The notes below the pieces were generated by a model. It was given only the letters and a program-made list of their open reading frames with translations, did no database searches and was not told where the DNA came from. Position numbers and translations under genes: made by a program. DNA of 46,618 bases from Myxococcales bacterium (lineage in GTDB: Bacteria > Myxococcota_A > UBA9042), in contig CANMNA010000007.1 in NCBI GenBank assembly GCA_947499075.1, positions 1-46,618 of the forward strand, in the 5' to 3' direction. Below, piece after piece: positions 35,140 to 43,617 of the stretch; positions within the stretch are counted from its first letter, which is position 1, and each line of letters begins with the position of its first letter.

Positions 35140-36423
35140 GCACCGGTTCCGGCCTATTTTGTCACGCTGCCGCCCAATTCTCCGATTCTGCAGCTGACCG
35201 AAAGGAGCATCGTCGGCATTGCGCGCACGGCCAGTGGGCTGTACCTGGTGGCAGCGTGCCAAGTGCTCAAGAGCGCAGATGTTGTTCAGACCAATGGCAC
35301 ACTGGTGTTTGGTCGGCGCCTCGACCCGCTGGAGCTGGCGCGCCTGTCGCGGTCGCTGCGCCTGGACCTGCAGCTGCTGGCGCCAACTGGTATGGCCGCG
35401 GACCCGCTGCCGGATCGCATTGAGGTCATCGACGACAACACGATCTCAGGCATCGCGCTGGTGCGAGACCCGGGCGGCGCGCCTGTGGCACGCTTGCGCG
35501 TGACGACCGAGCGGGCCATCGCGGCGCTGGCGACCAAGGACTCGCGGTACCTGCCGGCGGTGATGCTGCTGTCTGGCCTGATCTTTGCCGGCGTGATGGT
35601 GGTGACGTTGCAGCGCGTGGTCCTGCGACGGCTCCAGGCGCTGGTCGAAGAGTTGGCCAATGTCAGCGCGTACCGGGACCCATCGTTGCGGGTGACCGTG
35701 CACGGCAACGGCGAAGTCGCTGAAGTCTATCATTAAATTAACGGCATGTTGAGTACGCTGCAAACGTCACAAGACAAGCTCTCGGCCGAGACCCAGCGAA
35801 GCGGCGAGCTTTTGCTCAACATCTTGCCAGCGGCGATCGCCGAGCGCCTGATGCGCGACGGCGGGACCATCGCCAACAGCTACGACGAGGTGTCGGTGCT
35901 GTTGGCCGCTATCGTCGGCTTCACCGCGCTGTCGTCCACCATCGGCCCGGAGCTACTGGTCAACCACTTGAGCGCGATGTTTTCGGCGTTTGACATGCTG
36001 GCGGAGGCCCACGACGTCGAGAAAATCAAGACCATCGGCGACACCTACATGGTGGTGGCCGGCCTGCCCAAGTGGCGCGACGACCACGCCCGTGCTCTGT
36101 CGGACAGGGCGCTCGACATGCTTGGTTCTGTTCATGAGTTCAACGTGTTGCGCGGCGCTGAGCTGCAAATTCGCATCGGCATCCACACTGGGCCGGTGGT
36201 GGCGGGCGTCATCGGCGTCAAGAAATTCAACTACGACATCTGGGGCGACACCGTCAACATCGCCAGCCGCATGGAGTCTTCAGGCTTGCCAGGGCGTGTG
36301 CAAATTTCTGACATCACCCGTCAGCACTTGGGCGAGCGCTACGCCATGGAGGCCCGCGGCAGCATCGCCATCAAGGGCAAAGGCGACATGCAGACGTGGT
36401 TCTTGGCCCGCAAGCGCGCCTGA
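35140..36423 (+). pseudogene. 5'-truncated CHASE4-adenylate/guanylate cyclase
   Basis: The remains of a membrane class III nucleotide cyclase. It begins with the second half of a CHASE4-like sensor (ARTASGLYLVAACQ, FGRRLDPLELARLSRSL), then a membrane helix (LPAVMLLSGLIFAGVMVV) and a linker. An in-frame TAA at 35734-35736 (after EVYH) interrupts it; the same frame resumes with INGMLSTLQTSQ and the catalytic domain (LLNILPAAIAERLM, then IKTIGDTYMVVAGLP, IHTGPVVAGVIG, YDIWGDTVNIASRMES). The first metal-binding Asp, expected in FADIVGFT, is Ala (LAAIVGFT); the second (IGDTYM) remains. There is no start codon in frame, and the first membrane helix is missing. So it is truncated, interrupted and catalytically dead. 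Its end overlaps the convergent ferritin-like gene by 85 bases. Confidence 0.85.
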
Positions 36424-37187
36424 GCCTGTTGCCACGCCTCCTGCGCTTGCAAGCCGTGGCGCTGCAAACCGGGGACGATGACCGTCTCGACCGTGTCCAG
36501 AAACAACGTGCGGGCAGCTTGGCCCGAGCAAACACCCAATTGCGCTGCCTGATCGCCCATGCCGCCATGGTCGGGCAGAAACGCCAGCTCGTGCTCTACC
36601 AGATGGACCAACGCCACGGTGAGGTACGCATCGAGGCGGCGGCACAGCGCCGGATCGAGCGGGGCCAGTTCGTCCAAAAGCGTCCAGCCCCAGCGCGCGT
36701 GACCCACTTCGTCGGCCAAAATCCCGTCCAACAGTTTCTTGAGGGTGGCTGGACCGATCTCAAGGGTCTCGGCCCGAATCAGCGCCACCGCTACGGTTTC
36801 AGACAGGCAGCACACCGCGATGATGTTGCGCAGCACGGCCTCGAGCGGGCTCGCTGCATCCAGATGGTCCGGCACCCGGGCCAGCGGCGGGTAGGGCGCT
36901 TGGGCCTGCCCACCCAACGCCGCCACAGCCGCCGCACACTGGCGGGCATGCGCCAGTTCTTCGCCCGCAAACGCGGCCAGATCGGCGATGCGCTTGGCTG
37001 GCAGACCCGCCGCCATCGCTTGACCCAGCAGCGCGCCGAACACCTGCGCCGAGATGTGTTCGTTGACCATGCGCCCGAGCCATGTGTGCACGGCGACCGT
37101 GCGCAACGGCTCAGAAAGCTGGGGCAAGTCGGTGAGCAGCGCAGCGCCCAGAGCACCCTCGGCGCGCAAGTCGAGCATCGCACTCAT
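36339..37187 (-). CDS. Di-iron ferritin-like protein
   Basis: A 282-residue, all-helical protein. A clear di-iron ligand set is present: Glu43 (NEHISA), Glu77/His80 (EELAH), Glu130 (LSETVA), Glu160/His163 (DEVGHA), as in the ferritin-like oxidase/oxygenase superfamily. The spacing E-...-ExxH-...-E-...-ExxH fits a four-helix bundle. The substrate is unknown; oxygenase, oxidase or sensor roles are possible. ATG 37187 begins MSAMLDLRAEG, two bases after the stop of the upstream lipoprotein gene. It is last in a long minus-strand run that includes an HEXXH protein and a Ser/Thr kinase. The 3' end overlaps the dead cyclase by 85 bases. Confidence 0.8.
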   Translation of the reverse strand: MSAMLDLRAEGALGAALLTDLPQLSEPLRTVAVHTWLGRMVNEHISAQVFGALLGQAMAAGLPAKRIADLAAFAGEELAHARQCAAAVAALGGQAQAPYPPLARVPDHLDAASPLEAVLRNIIAVCCLSETVAVALIRAETLEIGPATLKKLLDGILADEVGHARWGWTLLDELAPLDPALCRRLDAYLTVALVHLVEHELAFLPDHGGMGDQAAQLGVCSGQAARTLFLDTVETVIVPGLQRHGLQAQEAWQQAQARLRAKNHVCMSPLPLMAMLPRASMA

Positions 37188-37189
37188 GC

Positions 37190-37792
37190 TCAGACCATGG
37201 CCGCGGGCGAAGGTGGGCCCCAAGGTGTGCAGCCCGTCGATCCGTCAAAGTTGGGGCCAAACAGGCACTCCTGCTGATCGTTTGGGCTGCTGAACTTGGC
37301 GTTGCACCACAGCCCCAGCGCGTCGCAGCACGGTTGCCAGTCGGCGCCGGTCACGCCCGTGCATAGCGGCTTGCCGGTGACGTCGTCGACCACTGCGTCA
37401 AACGCGGCAACGACATCGGCTGCGACGGCATCGGCGGCCTTGGTCTCGGCTAGCGCAGCGTCGGTGCCCGCGTCAGCCGCGGTGGTGGCATCTGCTTTGG
37501 GGGCCGCATCGGCACCCGCCGCGACTTCGCCCGGTGTGGCCGTCTCGGCAGTGGCCTGGGCGTCCGCAGATGGCGAAGCGTCGGCCGCAACCGTGTCTGT
37601 CGACGCAACCGCATCGGGCGCCGCATTGGTGGTGGCATCGGCTTTGGCGCTGGCAGTCGAAGCGTTGTTCGATGGCACGGGTGTGCTGCAGCCGGCGCCA
37701 AAAGCCACAGCCAAAGCCGCGCGCAGCGCACGTTCGTGGATTTCCGATCGCGCGGCCCGTCGCCTGTTGAACACTTCGTCGTAGTTGTGCAT
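37190..37792 (-). CDS. Lipoprotein with Ala/Asp linker
   Basis: A 200-residue protein from ATG 37792 (MHNYDEVFNRRRAARSEIH). The N-terminus has a long basic leader, then AALAVAFGAGC as a lipobox at residue about 35. A ~95-residue Ala/Asp/Thr/Ser linker follows, then a small C-terminal domain with Cys pairs (CTGVTGADWQPCCD, LWCNAKFSS, GPNFDGSTGC). The leader before the hydrophobic core is unusually long; an internal start is not obvious. It is coupled to the ferritin-like gene (gap two bases). Confidence 0.65.
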   Translation of the reverse strand: MHNYDEVFNRRRAARSEIHERALRAALAVAFGAGCSTPVPSNNASTASAKADATTNAAPDAVASTDTVAADASPSADAQATAETATPGEVAAGADAAPKADATTAADAGTDAALAETKAADAVAADVVAAFDAVVDDVTGKPLCTGVTGADWQPCCDALGLWCNAKFSSPNDQQECLFGPNFDGSTGCTPWGPPSPAAMV

Positions 37793-37843
37793 TGCGTTTT
37801 CCTGCAGCCGCAACGGTACGCGAAACGGGCGGTGGGTGCAAAA

Positions 37844-38884
37844 TTAGGGCGCGGAGTCGGCGAACCCCTTGTCTAATCGATCCATTTCGGCCCACAGGTT
37901 GCGACCCACCACCGTCCACTGGGCGTTGGCCCGCAGCGTGGCACATCCCGCTCGGTTGATCGCGCAGATCTGCGCAAAGCGCTCGCCAAAGTAGCGACTG
38001 CGGCTGAGCGGATCACCCGCCGCCGCCATGCGCCGGTACAGCTCGGCCACGGGCAAGAAGGCGTGCACCGCCAGCACCACGCCGCGCAGGGGTCGCGCAT
38101 CAGGCCGGACAGGGCTGGCAAACTGCGCCGCGCCGCCGTTGACGATGACCGCGTCGCCCTGCAGCAGCGCGTGCAGCTTGTTGTGCTGGAACTCGTGGAT
38201 CAGCGCCTCGGTCATGGTCATCACCGCCGGGTGCAGGGTCAGGTAGATCACACCCAAGTTGTGCAAGTAGCTGGCGCTCTGGTGCTTTTCTGCATCGAAT
38301 CCAGCCGGCACCAAGCGGCGCAGCAGCATGCGCATCTCGTCAGCGAGCAGCGGCAGGTAGCGCGCGACCAAGTCCAGACACTGCTGCAACATCGCCGTCC
38401 ACTCTTGCAGCAGACGTGGACCCAGCCCGACCACATTGCCGCGCCGCTCGGGATGCTCGGCGAAAATCGGCAGCGGGTTGTGGTCCGACAGCGCCAGCAC
38501 TACGCCCGGAAACGCGGGGTGCAACGCGATCTCGTCGCCCGGCGGCGCCTGCGGGTTGCGCAAGCGCGACGCCAGCGCGTTGGCCACTTCGGTCTGGCTT
38601 TGGATCGTCAGCGGGCACGGTTGGAGCAGCAAGGTGCGGTCCAGCACCGCGGTGCTTGGATCGCGCAGCAGGACCCGCAGGTGCTGGTCTGGCAGCTCCG
38701 CCAGCACCAAGGCAAGCGCACGTTGGTCAGGCCGCGCGACCCACTTGTGCAGCGCCACCGCCGTCTGGATAACCGCCGCGCCATAGACGCGCCGCAGTGT
38801 TGCAGTGTCGCGCTGGGCTAGGGTCAGGTCGCTTGGAAAATCAGTGGCGAGCGCTACCATCGCGGCCCTTGGGCGCGGCCGCAA
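37844..38884 (-). CDS. HEXXH-motif protein, RiPP-maturation-like family
   Basis: A 346-residue protein with one HEFQH motif (residues 230-234, IHEFQHNKLHALL), i.e. a zincin-type HEXXH. A later phrase, VRPDARPLRGVVLAVHAFLPVAEL, fits the HEXXH-motif 'putative peptide modification' family (TIGR04267-type) known from some radical-SAM RiPP clusters. No radical SAM enzyme or precursor is adjacent, so a RiPP role here is only inference; a plain metalloprotease is possible. Start: ATG 38884, or MVALATDF at 38860. The gene begins 12 bases after the kinase stop. No signal peptide is seen. Confidence 0.7.
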   Translation of the reverse strand: MRPRPRAAMVALATDFPSDLTLAQRDTATLRRVYGAAVIQTAVALHKWVARPDQRALALVLAELPDQHLRVLLRDPSTAVLDRTLLLQPCPLTIQSQTEVANALASRLRNPQAPPGDEIALHPAFPGVVLALSDHNPLPIFAEHPERRGNVVGLGPRLLQEWTAMLQQCLDLVARYLPLLADEMRMLLRRLVPAGFDAEKHQSASYLHNLGVIYLTLHPAVMTMTEALIHEFQHNKLHALLQGDAVIVNGGAAQFASPVRPDARPLRGVVLAVHAFLPVAELYRRMAAAGDPLSRSRYFGERFAQICAINRAGCATLRANAQWTVVGRNLWAEMDRLDKGFADSAP

Positions 38885-38896
38885 CCGACAAGGTGG

Positions 38897-40633
38897 CTAG
38901 TCAGGTAGCAGGTTGCTGTCGGCCTTCTTTTGGGCCGCCTTGGGCACCTTGGCCGAGGTCTTGGGCGGAGGTATCGGCACGGCCTGTGGCTGAGCCACGG
39001 GCACTGGCGCTGGCTCGGCGGCGACGACAGCAGGAGCCAGCGCAGGCGTTGGCGGGGCCGGCAGCGCAACCACGGCCGGCAGCCCAACCACGGCCGGTTG
39101 CGCGGATGGCTGAGCCAGAGGAGCAGGCGCAACCGGAGCGGGCGCCACAGGTGCTGCAACCGGGGCGACGGCTACCGGTGCCGTAGGCGGTGGCTCAGGT
39201 GGGCTCTGCAGCATCACCACGGCAGCGATCGTGGCGATCACACCGACAGCGGCCAGGCCGATCGCCAAGCCAGCACGCGACTTGGGGGCCTGCACTGGAT
39301 CGGCAGGCGGTTCAGCGACCGCTGCAGTCGGATGCGCCAGCACGGGCAACGCCGCGTTGGCGGAAGGCGTGGCCGCAATCGTGGCAACTGCGGCCGACAT
39401 GGTCGCGTCCGATTCTTCAGCATCATTGGCAAATTTGGCGTGGGCGCGGGCGAGTGGCTGGCGATCGGTTGTCGCCGCGTGGCGCGGTGAGACTGTCGCG
39501 CCCACCGCCAGGTTGCCGGTCACGCCTGACGACGGCGCCGAAGCCGATGGCGAGACCGCCGTCCAGGCTGGCGAATGGGTCGAAGGCCGCCGGTACCCCG
39601 CCATTGCAGGCACGGTTGCTTGGCCAGTGGCACCCTCGACTGTCCCGGCTGGAGAGGGCGGCGCCGCATCGAGCGGTGCCTGTCTCGCAGCTTCCAGCGC
39701 TTGGCGCATGTCTCGGGCATGGGCAAACCGGTGCTCTGGCTGCTTGGCCAGCGCCCGCATCACGATCTCAGCAAACGCATCACTGACCGGTGTCCGCGCC
39801 ACGCCGCGTACATCGATCGGCGTCTGGCTGGCGTGGGCAAACATGATCGTCAGCGGATTGGGATCGGCAAACGGGGTCTTGCCTGCGACGCACCGATACA
39901 GAATGACGCCCAGAGCATACAGGTCTGAGCGCGCGTCCAAGGCTTGCCCTGTGCACTGCTCAGGGCTCATGTAGGCCGGCGTGCCCAAGGCCCGGCCCGT
40001 GCCCGTCAGCGACGAGCCCTGCACGTGGGCAATGCCAAAGTCCAGCACCTTGACCACCCGGTCGCCGTCGACCTCGGTCAGCATCAAGTTGGCCGGTTTG
40101 AGGTCGCGGTGGACCAGACCGTTGCTGTGCGCCTCCGACAAGCTCTTGAGCACGTCGATGGCCATGGCGATGGCTTCAGGGCACCCCATCACCTGGCCAT
40201 TGCGCATCAGATCCTTGAGTTCGTCTTCGAGCGACTTGCCGTTGAGCAGCTCCATCGCGATAAAAAGCGCGCCGCTCTCTGCCTGCCCCACATCGAAGAC
40301 CCGCACCGTGTTGGCGTGGCGCAGCTGCGCTGTCACCTGGGCTTCGCGGTAAAATCGCCGGATGTCGTCTTGCTCTTGATCGGCCATCGCCAGCATCTTG
40401 AGCGCGACCTTGCCCAGACCACCGGTGTGCTCGGCCTCATAGACCGCGCCAAATCCGCCTTGGCCGAGCTTGCGGGTCACCCGGTACTTGCCGGCAACGC
40501 GGTCGCCGGGTTGGCAGCGCGCGGCTTCCGGGTCGGCTGACTTGGACAAAAACGTCGCGACGCCGTCGGCGGGGCAGAACGCTTGCTCCGTGTGGGTGCC
40601 ACAATTGGGGCAAAATCGCAGGTTGTCGCTCAT
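38897..40633 (-). CDS. Membrane Ser/Thr protein kinase with zinc ribbon
   Basis: A 578-residue PknB-like kinase. From ATG 40633: an N-terminal zinc-ribbon-like segment (CPNCG at 8-12, FCPAD at 19-23), a catalytic domain with glycine loop GQGGFGAV (57-64), Lys79 in VALK, HRDLKPANLM (175-184), DFG (198-200), MSPEQ and SDLYALGVILY (Tyr239 intact). Next come a Pro/Ala/Thr-rich region, one transmembrane helix (about LAIGLAAVGVIATIAAVVML), and a long Pro/Ala periplasmic tail. All catalytic residues are present, so it should be active. It is a good reference for the two broken residues in the kinase pseudogene at 1827. It lies 70 bases downstream of the TolA/TonB-like gene. Confidence 0.92.
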   Translation of the reverse strand: MSDNLRFCPNCGTHTEQAFCPADGVATFLSKSADPEAARCQPGDRVAGKYRVTRKLGQGGFGAVYEAEHTGGLGKVALKMLAMADQEQDDIRRFYREAQVTAQLRHANTVRVFDVGQAESGALFIAMELLNGKSLEDELKDLMRNGQVMGCPEAIAMAIDVLKSLSEAHSNGLVHRDLKPANLMLTEVDGDRVVKVLDFGIAHVQGSSLTGTGRALGTPAYMSPEQCTGQALDARSDLYALGVILYRCVAGKTPFADPNPLTIMFAHASQTPIDVRGVARTPVSDAFAEIVMRALAKQPEHRFAHARDMRQALEAARQAPLDAAPPSPAGTVEGATGQATVPAMAGYRRPSTHSPAWTAVSPSASAPSSGVTGNLAVGATVSPRHAATTDRQPLARAHAKFANDAEESDATMSAAVATIAATPSANAALPVLAHPTAAVAEPPADPVQAPKSRAGLAIGLAAVGVIATIAAVVMLQSPPEPPPTAPVAVAPVAAPVAPAPVAPAPLAQPSAQPAVVGLPAVVALPAPPTPALAPAVVAAEPAPVPVAQPQAVPIPPPKTSAKVPKAAQKKADSNLLPD

Positions 40634-40703
40634 GCCTTCGATCCGTTGCGCATCCGGACTGTGCCACGTCTGGCACGCATTGGGCAAGCGCAGCCGCTGG
40701 CGA

Positions 40704-41579
40704 TTAGCCTTTGCCGCCGCGCAGCTCGATCACAAAACCGCGCGAATTGATCTCGGACAAGATGTGGGGTGGCGGCGCAGGCAGCGACCGCAGGCCAGCC
40801 TTGTAGCTGTTCATCAGGCCGCGGACGGCCCCATCGAACTCTTCATTGTCACTTTGCTTATCGAACTTCCACTCCAGCACGCCACCGGACACCGTCATGC
40901 GCGTCACGCGCACTTTGGCACTGAGATCGGCAGCCTCCCATGGTGGGATATTGGCGGGCAGCGAAAAACTCTTGGTGACTGCGATTTTGACCTCGCGCAC
41001 GTAAGCCGAACCTGGCATGTCGACTTTGCCTTCGCCGCCCTCTTTGCCATCGGCTTTGCCCAAGATGTCGCCCAGTTTCTTCTTTTTCTGGTCGTCGTCG
41101 TGGTCGGTCAAGATGTCACCCAGCTTGACGTCTTGACCAAGGGCCTCAGCCAGTTTGGGCTTGACCGGCTCCGGACGCGGCGCCACTGGCAGCGCCTTTG
41201 CCCCCTGCGAACTCAGCGTGCCGCTCTCGACGCCCTTGGCCGCCACCAGCTCAGCTTGCAACAGATCAATCGCCACAGCCGGCGGCGGCTCAGTGTCGCG
41301 CCGCAGCATGCGCCGTAGCGGATCTGGGCAGCGCCGTTCTTCGGGCTCGCCTTGCTTCTTCTCCGGCGGCACATAGGCCTTGAGCGCGCCTGGCGTGACA
41401 CAAGCCGTGGTCACTACTGAGGTACACGTGGTGACAGCAGCCTCGCTATCGGTTGGAGACGCCCCAGACTCTGTGGCGGGTGCCAAGTAGATCGCGGCAC
41501 CCAGTACGGCGTGAACGACCACGGCGGTGGCACTGCCGAACGCGAGGTCCAAGCGGGTCATGCCTACGTGGCCGGCCAT
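40704..41579 (-). CDS. TolA/TonB-like energy-transducing protein
   Basis: A 291-residue protein. One N-terminal membrane helix (LAFGSATAVVVHAVLGAAIYLA), a Pro/Lys/Glu/Asp-rich extended middle, and a C-terminal ~95-residue domain ending in MNSYKAGLRSLPAPPPHIL and GFVIELRGG, similar in build to TonB/TolA C-terminal domains. It follows tolQ and tolR homologues directly (one base gap to tolR), so it is probably the third partner that spans the periplasm. The sequence is diverged, so whether it acts as TolA or TonB is not decided. Confidence 0.7.
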   Translation of the reverse strand: MAGHVGMTRLDLAFGSATAVVVHAVLGAAIYLAPATESGASPTDSEAAVTTCTSVVTTACVTPGALKAYVPPEKKQGEPEERRCPDPLRRMLRRDTEPPPAVAIDLLQAELVAAKGVESGTLSSQGAKALPVAPRPEPVKPKLAEALGQDVKLGDILTDHDDDQKKKKLGDILGKADGKEGGEGKVDMPGSAYVREVKIAVTKSFSLPANIPPWEAADLSAKVRVTRMTVSGGVLEWKFDKQSDNEEFDGAVRGLMNSYKAGLRSLPAPPPHILSEINSRGFVIELRGGKG

Positions 41580-41580
41580 G

Positions 41581-42129
41581 CTACTTGACCGGGTCTTCGC
41601 TGATCAGGCCAAAGTGCTCAATGCCGGCGCGGCGCATGCGCGCCATCAACGCCAACACCATCCCGTAATCCAGCTTGCGGTCCGCGCGCAGGTGGGCATC
41701 GCGCAGCCCGCGGCCTTTGGCATTGTTCTGTAGCGCAAGTTCAAACCCATCGAGGCACTGATCGACAGACTTGGGCCGACAGTCGACCAGCAGGTCCTTG
41801 TCGAGGTAGATGCGCCGTTCGCCATCGCAGCTGATCACCGGCTTGCCTTGCTTGGCGTTGGGCGCCACCTTGTCGGCGCGCAGTTTGGGCAGGTCGACCG
41901 GCACTTGATTCTCGTCGCTTTGGTTCTTGCCCGCCTGTTCCTGGGTCACTGTCTGGCGCAACGTGTCAGCCTCGCGCGAGATCCGCGAAGCTTCGACGCT
42001 CGACGCCACCATGAAGATCACCAGCAACACCAACATGACGTCGACCATCGGCGTGACGTTGATCTCGGACAGCGTGCCCTGGGCAATTCGCCCGCGCGCG
42101 CCGCCGCCCATGCCGTGCCCCATGCCCAT
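41581..42129 (-). CDS. tolR: TolR/ExbD-type biopolymer transport protein
   Basis: A 182-residue protein with one N-terminal membrane helix. The motif LSEINVTPMVDVMLVLLVIFMV carries the conserved Asp (Asp30) that conducts protons in the TolQR/ExbBD motor. The periplasmic domain (residues about 85-175) includes VISCDGERRIYLDKD and MRRAGIEHFGLISED, fitting the TolR fold. It is somewhat long for TolR because of an insert near 45-80. It sits between tolQ and the TolA-like gene, in a run with small spacings. Confidence 0.88.
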   Translation of the reverse strand: MGMGHGMGGGARGRIAQGTLSEINVTPMVDVMLVLLVIFMVASSVEASRISREADTLRQTVTQEQAGKNQSDENQVPVDLPKLRADKVAPNAKQGKPVISCDGERRIYLDKDLLVDCRPKSVDQCLDGFELALQNNAKGRGLRDAHLRADRKLDYGMVLALMARMRRAGIEHFGLISEDPVK

Positions 42130-42135
42130 TGTCGT

Positions 42136-42861
42136 TTAGTCCTTGGAGCGCAAGTGGCGGCGCCGAATTAGAATCAGCAGATCCAACGCAAAGCCGTCGA
42201 GGTCGGTGACCAGCCGCCGCACCACCCGGCTGAGCGCATTGTAGGCCATCGACGCCGGGATGGCCGCCAGCAAACCGACCGCCGTCGCCACCAGCGCTTG
42301 GGCGATGTGCGGCGCCACTGTCTGCAAGATCGTGCCAGTATCGGCCAGACCGCCAAAGGCGCCCATGATGCCCCACACCGTGCCGAACAGGCCGATAAAT
42401 GGCGCGGCCGTCGCGGTCGTGGCCAGCAATTGCAGCCCAGTCTCCAGTTCATCGACCAGCGGCTCAGCGGTGCGCCGCAGCGCCCGCTCCAGCGTGTCGA
42501 TGTCCTCTTCGCGCAGCGGGCCGGCCGCTTCGAGAATGTGCATCTCCTTGAGCGCGGTCGCCAGCAAGCGGGTGTGTGGCAAACTCAGGTATTTCTTGCT
42601 TAACTGCTCAGCCGCCAGCTGCAAGTCGCCCTGCTTGAGCAGCTCAGTAAACTGACCGCGAAACACCGTGATGTCCTTGCGCAGCGCGCGCAGCGCCAGC
42701 ACCCGGCTGCCGATGACGACCCAGGTCATGACCGACATCACCACCAGCGCAATCAGCACGAACAGGACCATGCCGCGCGACTGAATCGCCGCCGTCATCG
42801 GGTCCATTTCGACTTGAGCCAGGGGAGCGAACAACGACAAAGGCAGGGAGAGCACGTTCAT
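42136..42861 (-). CDS. tolQ: TolQ/ExbB/MotA-type proton channel protein
   Basis: A 241-residue inner-membrane protein. ATG 42861 (MNVLSLPLSLF) opens the first membrane helix region; an ATG at 42894 would add a soluble leader. Helix 1 is VLFVLIALVVMSVMTWVV; helices 2 and 3 include ATTATAAPFIGLFGTVWGIM and LVATAVGLLAAIPASMAYN, with the conserved TolQ/ExbB GLFGTVWGI text. It forms the stator-like proton channel with TolR; the system energises outer-membrane constriction or uptake. HAD gene lies 56 bases upstream. Confidence 0.9.
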   Translation of the reverse strand: MNVLSLPLSLFAPLAQVEMDPMTAAIQSRGMVLFVLIALVVMSVMTWVVIGSRVLALRALRKDITVFRGQFTELLKQGDLQLAAEQLSKKYLSLPHTRLLATALKEMHILEAAGPLREEDIDTLERALRRTAEPLVDELETGLQLLATTATAAPFIGLFGTVWGIMGAFGGLADTGTILQTVAPHIAQALVATAVGLLAAIPASMAYNALSRVVRRLVTDLDGFALDLLILIRRRHLRSKD

Positions 42862-42917
42862 GGCGGCCAAGGGTAGGGCGCGGCGATCGCCCATGCAAGC
42901 GCGGGCCTGCTGAGCGT

Positions 42918-43604
42918 CTACCCATTCAAAACAGCATAAGCCACTGAATCATCGAGCGATTGTGCCAATATTTCCGGATGGCAGGCCGCCAATTCGGCGC
43001 GGGTCGCGCCGCCCGTGCAAACAGCCAAGCACTTAAAACCATTAGCATGTGCCGCAGCGACATCCAGCGGAGTGTCTCCGATCACCCAGACCTTGCACTG
43101 ATCCAACGGCCGGCCGAGCGCCGCTGCACCGCGGCGAGCGCCGGCCAGAATCACCTGGTCGCGGGCCTCGGCGTCGCAGCCGAATCCGCCGTAGCTGAAG
43201 AAATCCCAGATGCCGCCGTGGCGCAACTTGAGCTCAGCGCCCCGCCGCACATTGCCCGTACCCAAGCCCACCGCCACACCCGGCGTGGCAGCTACGCGCT
43301 CCAGCGTCGCACGCACACCCGGCATGAGCGCGTAGCCGGTCGCCAGACCCAACTCGGCCTGTAGCGTGGCCAGGTACGCTTCGATGACGCTGTCAATCTT
43401 GGCGTCGTCTTCGGTGTGGCCAACAGCTTGCAGGCCGCGTCGCACGATCAAGCGGTCGGTCATACCGGCCATCGAGAAGTGGCTGCAGGCGTCGGCGCGA
43501 CCGGTGTGCAGGGCAAACGCGGCCTCCATCGCCCGGCGCCCAGCGCCTCCGGTCGAGACCAGAGTGCCGTCGATATCAAACAGGAGCACGGTGTTGCCGG
43601 TCAT
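42918..43604 (-). CDS. HAD-family phosphatase, phosphoglycolate-phosphatase type
   Basis: A 228-residue HAD hydrolase. Motif I is LLFDIDGTLVST (Asp10 nucleophile, Asp12), the cap region is helical (C1 type), motif II is GLGTGN, and motif IV is VWVIGDTPLDVAAA. The layout resembles phosphoglycolate phosphatase (Gph) and related sugar-phosphate phosphatases, but the substrate cannot be set from the sequence. It is 13 bases downstream of the NTF2-like lipoprotein gene and followed by tolQ, so it is probably in the same transcript. Confidence 0.85.
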   Translation of the reverse strand: MTGNTVLLFDIDGTLVSTGGAGRRAMEAAFALHTGRADACSHFSMAGMTDRLIVRRGLQAVGHTEDDAKIDSVIEAYLATLQAELGLATGYALMPGVRATLERVAATPGVAVGLGTGNVRRGAELKLRHGGIWDFFSYGGFGCDAEARDQVILAGARRGAAALGRPLDQCKVWVIGDTPLDVAAAHANGFKCLAVCTGGATRAELAACHPEILAQSLDDSVAYAVLNG

Positions 43605-43617
43605 GGCTGGCCTCGTT

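Noticed and set aside
2605..35736. Alternative genetic code with TAA/TAG read as Tyr
   Set aside because: Intact genes end at TAA (the lipoprotein ending at 12960) and TAG (the phosphorylase ending at 9336, hutI's neighbour families, the P-domain gene), and the interrupted genes carry other lesions. Standard code with decay is simpler.
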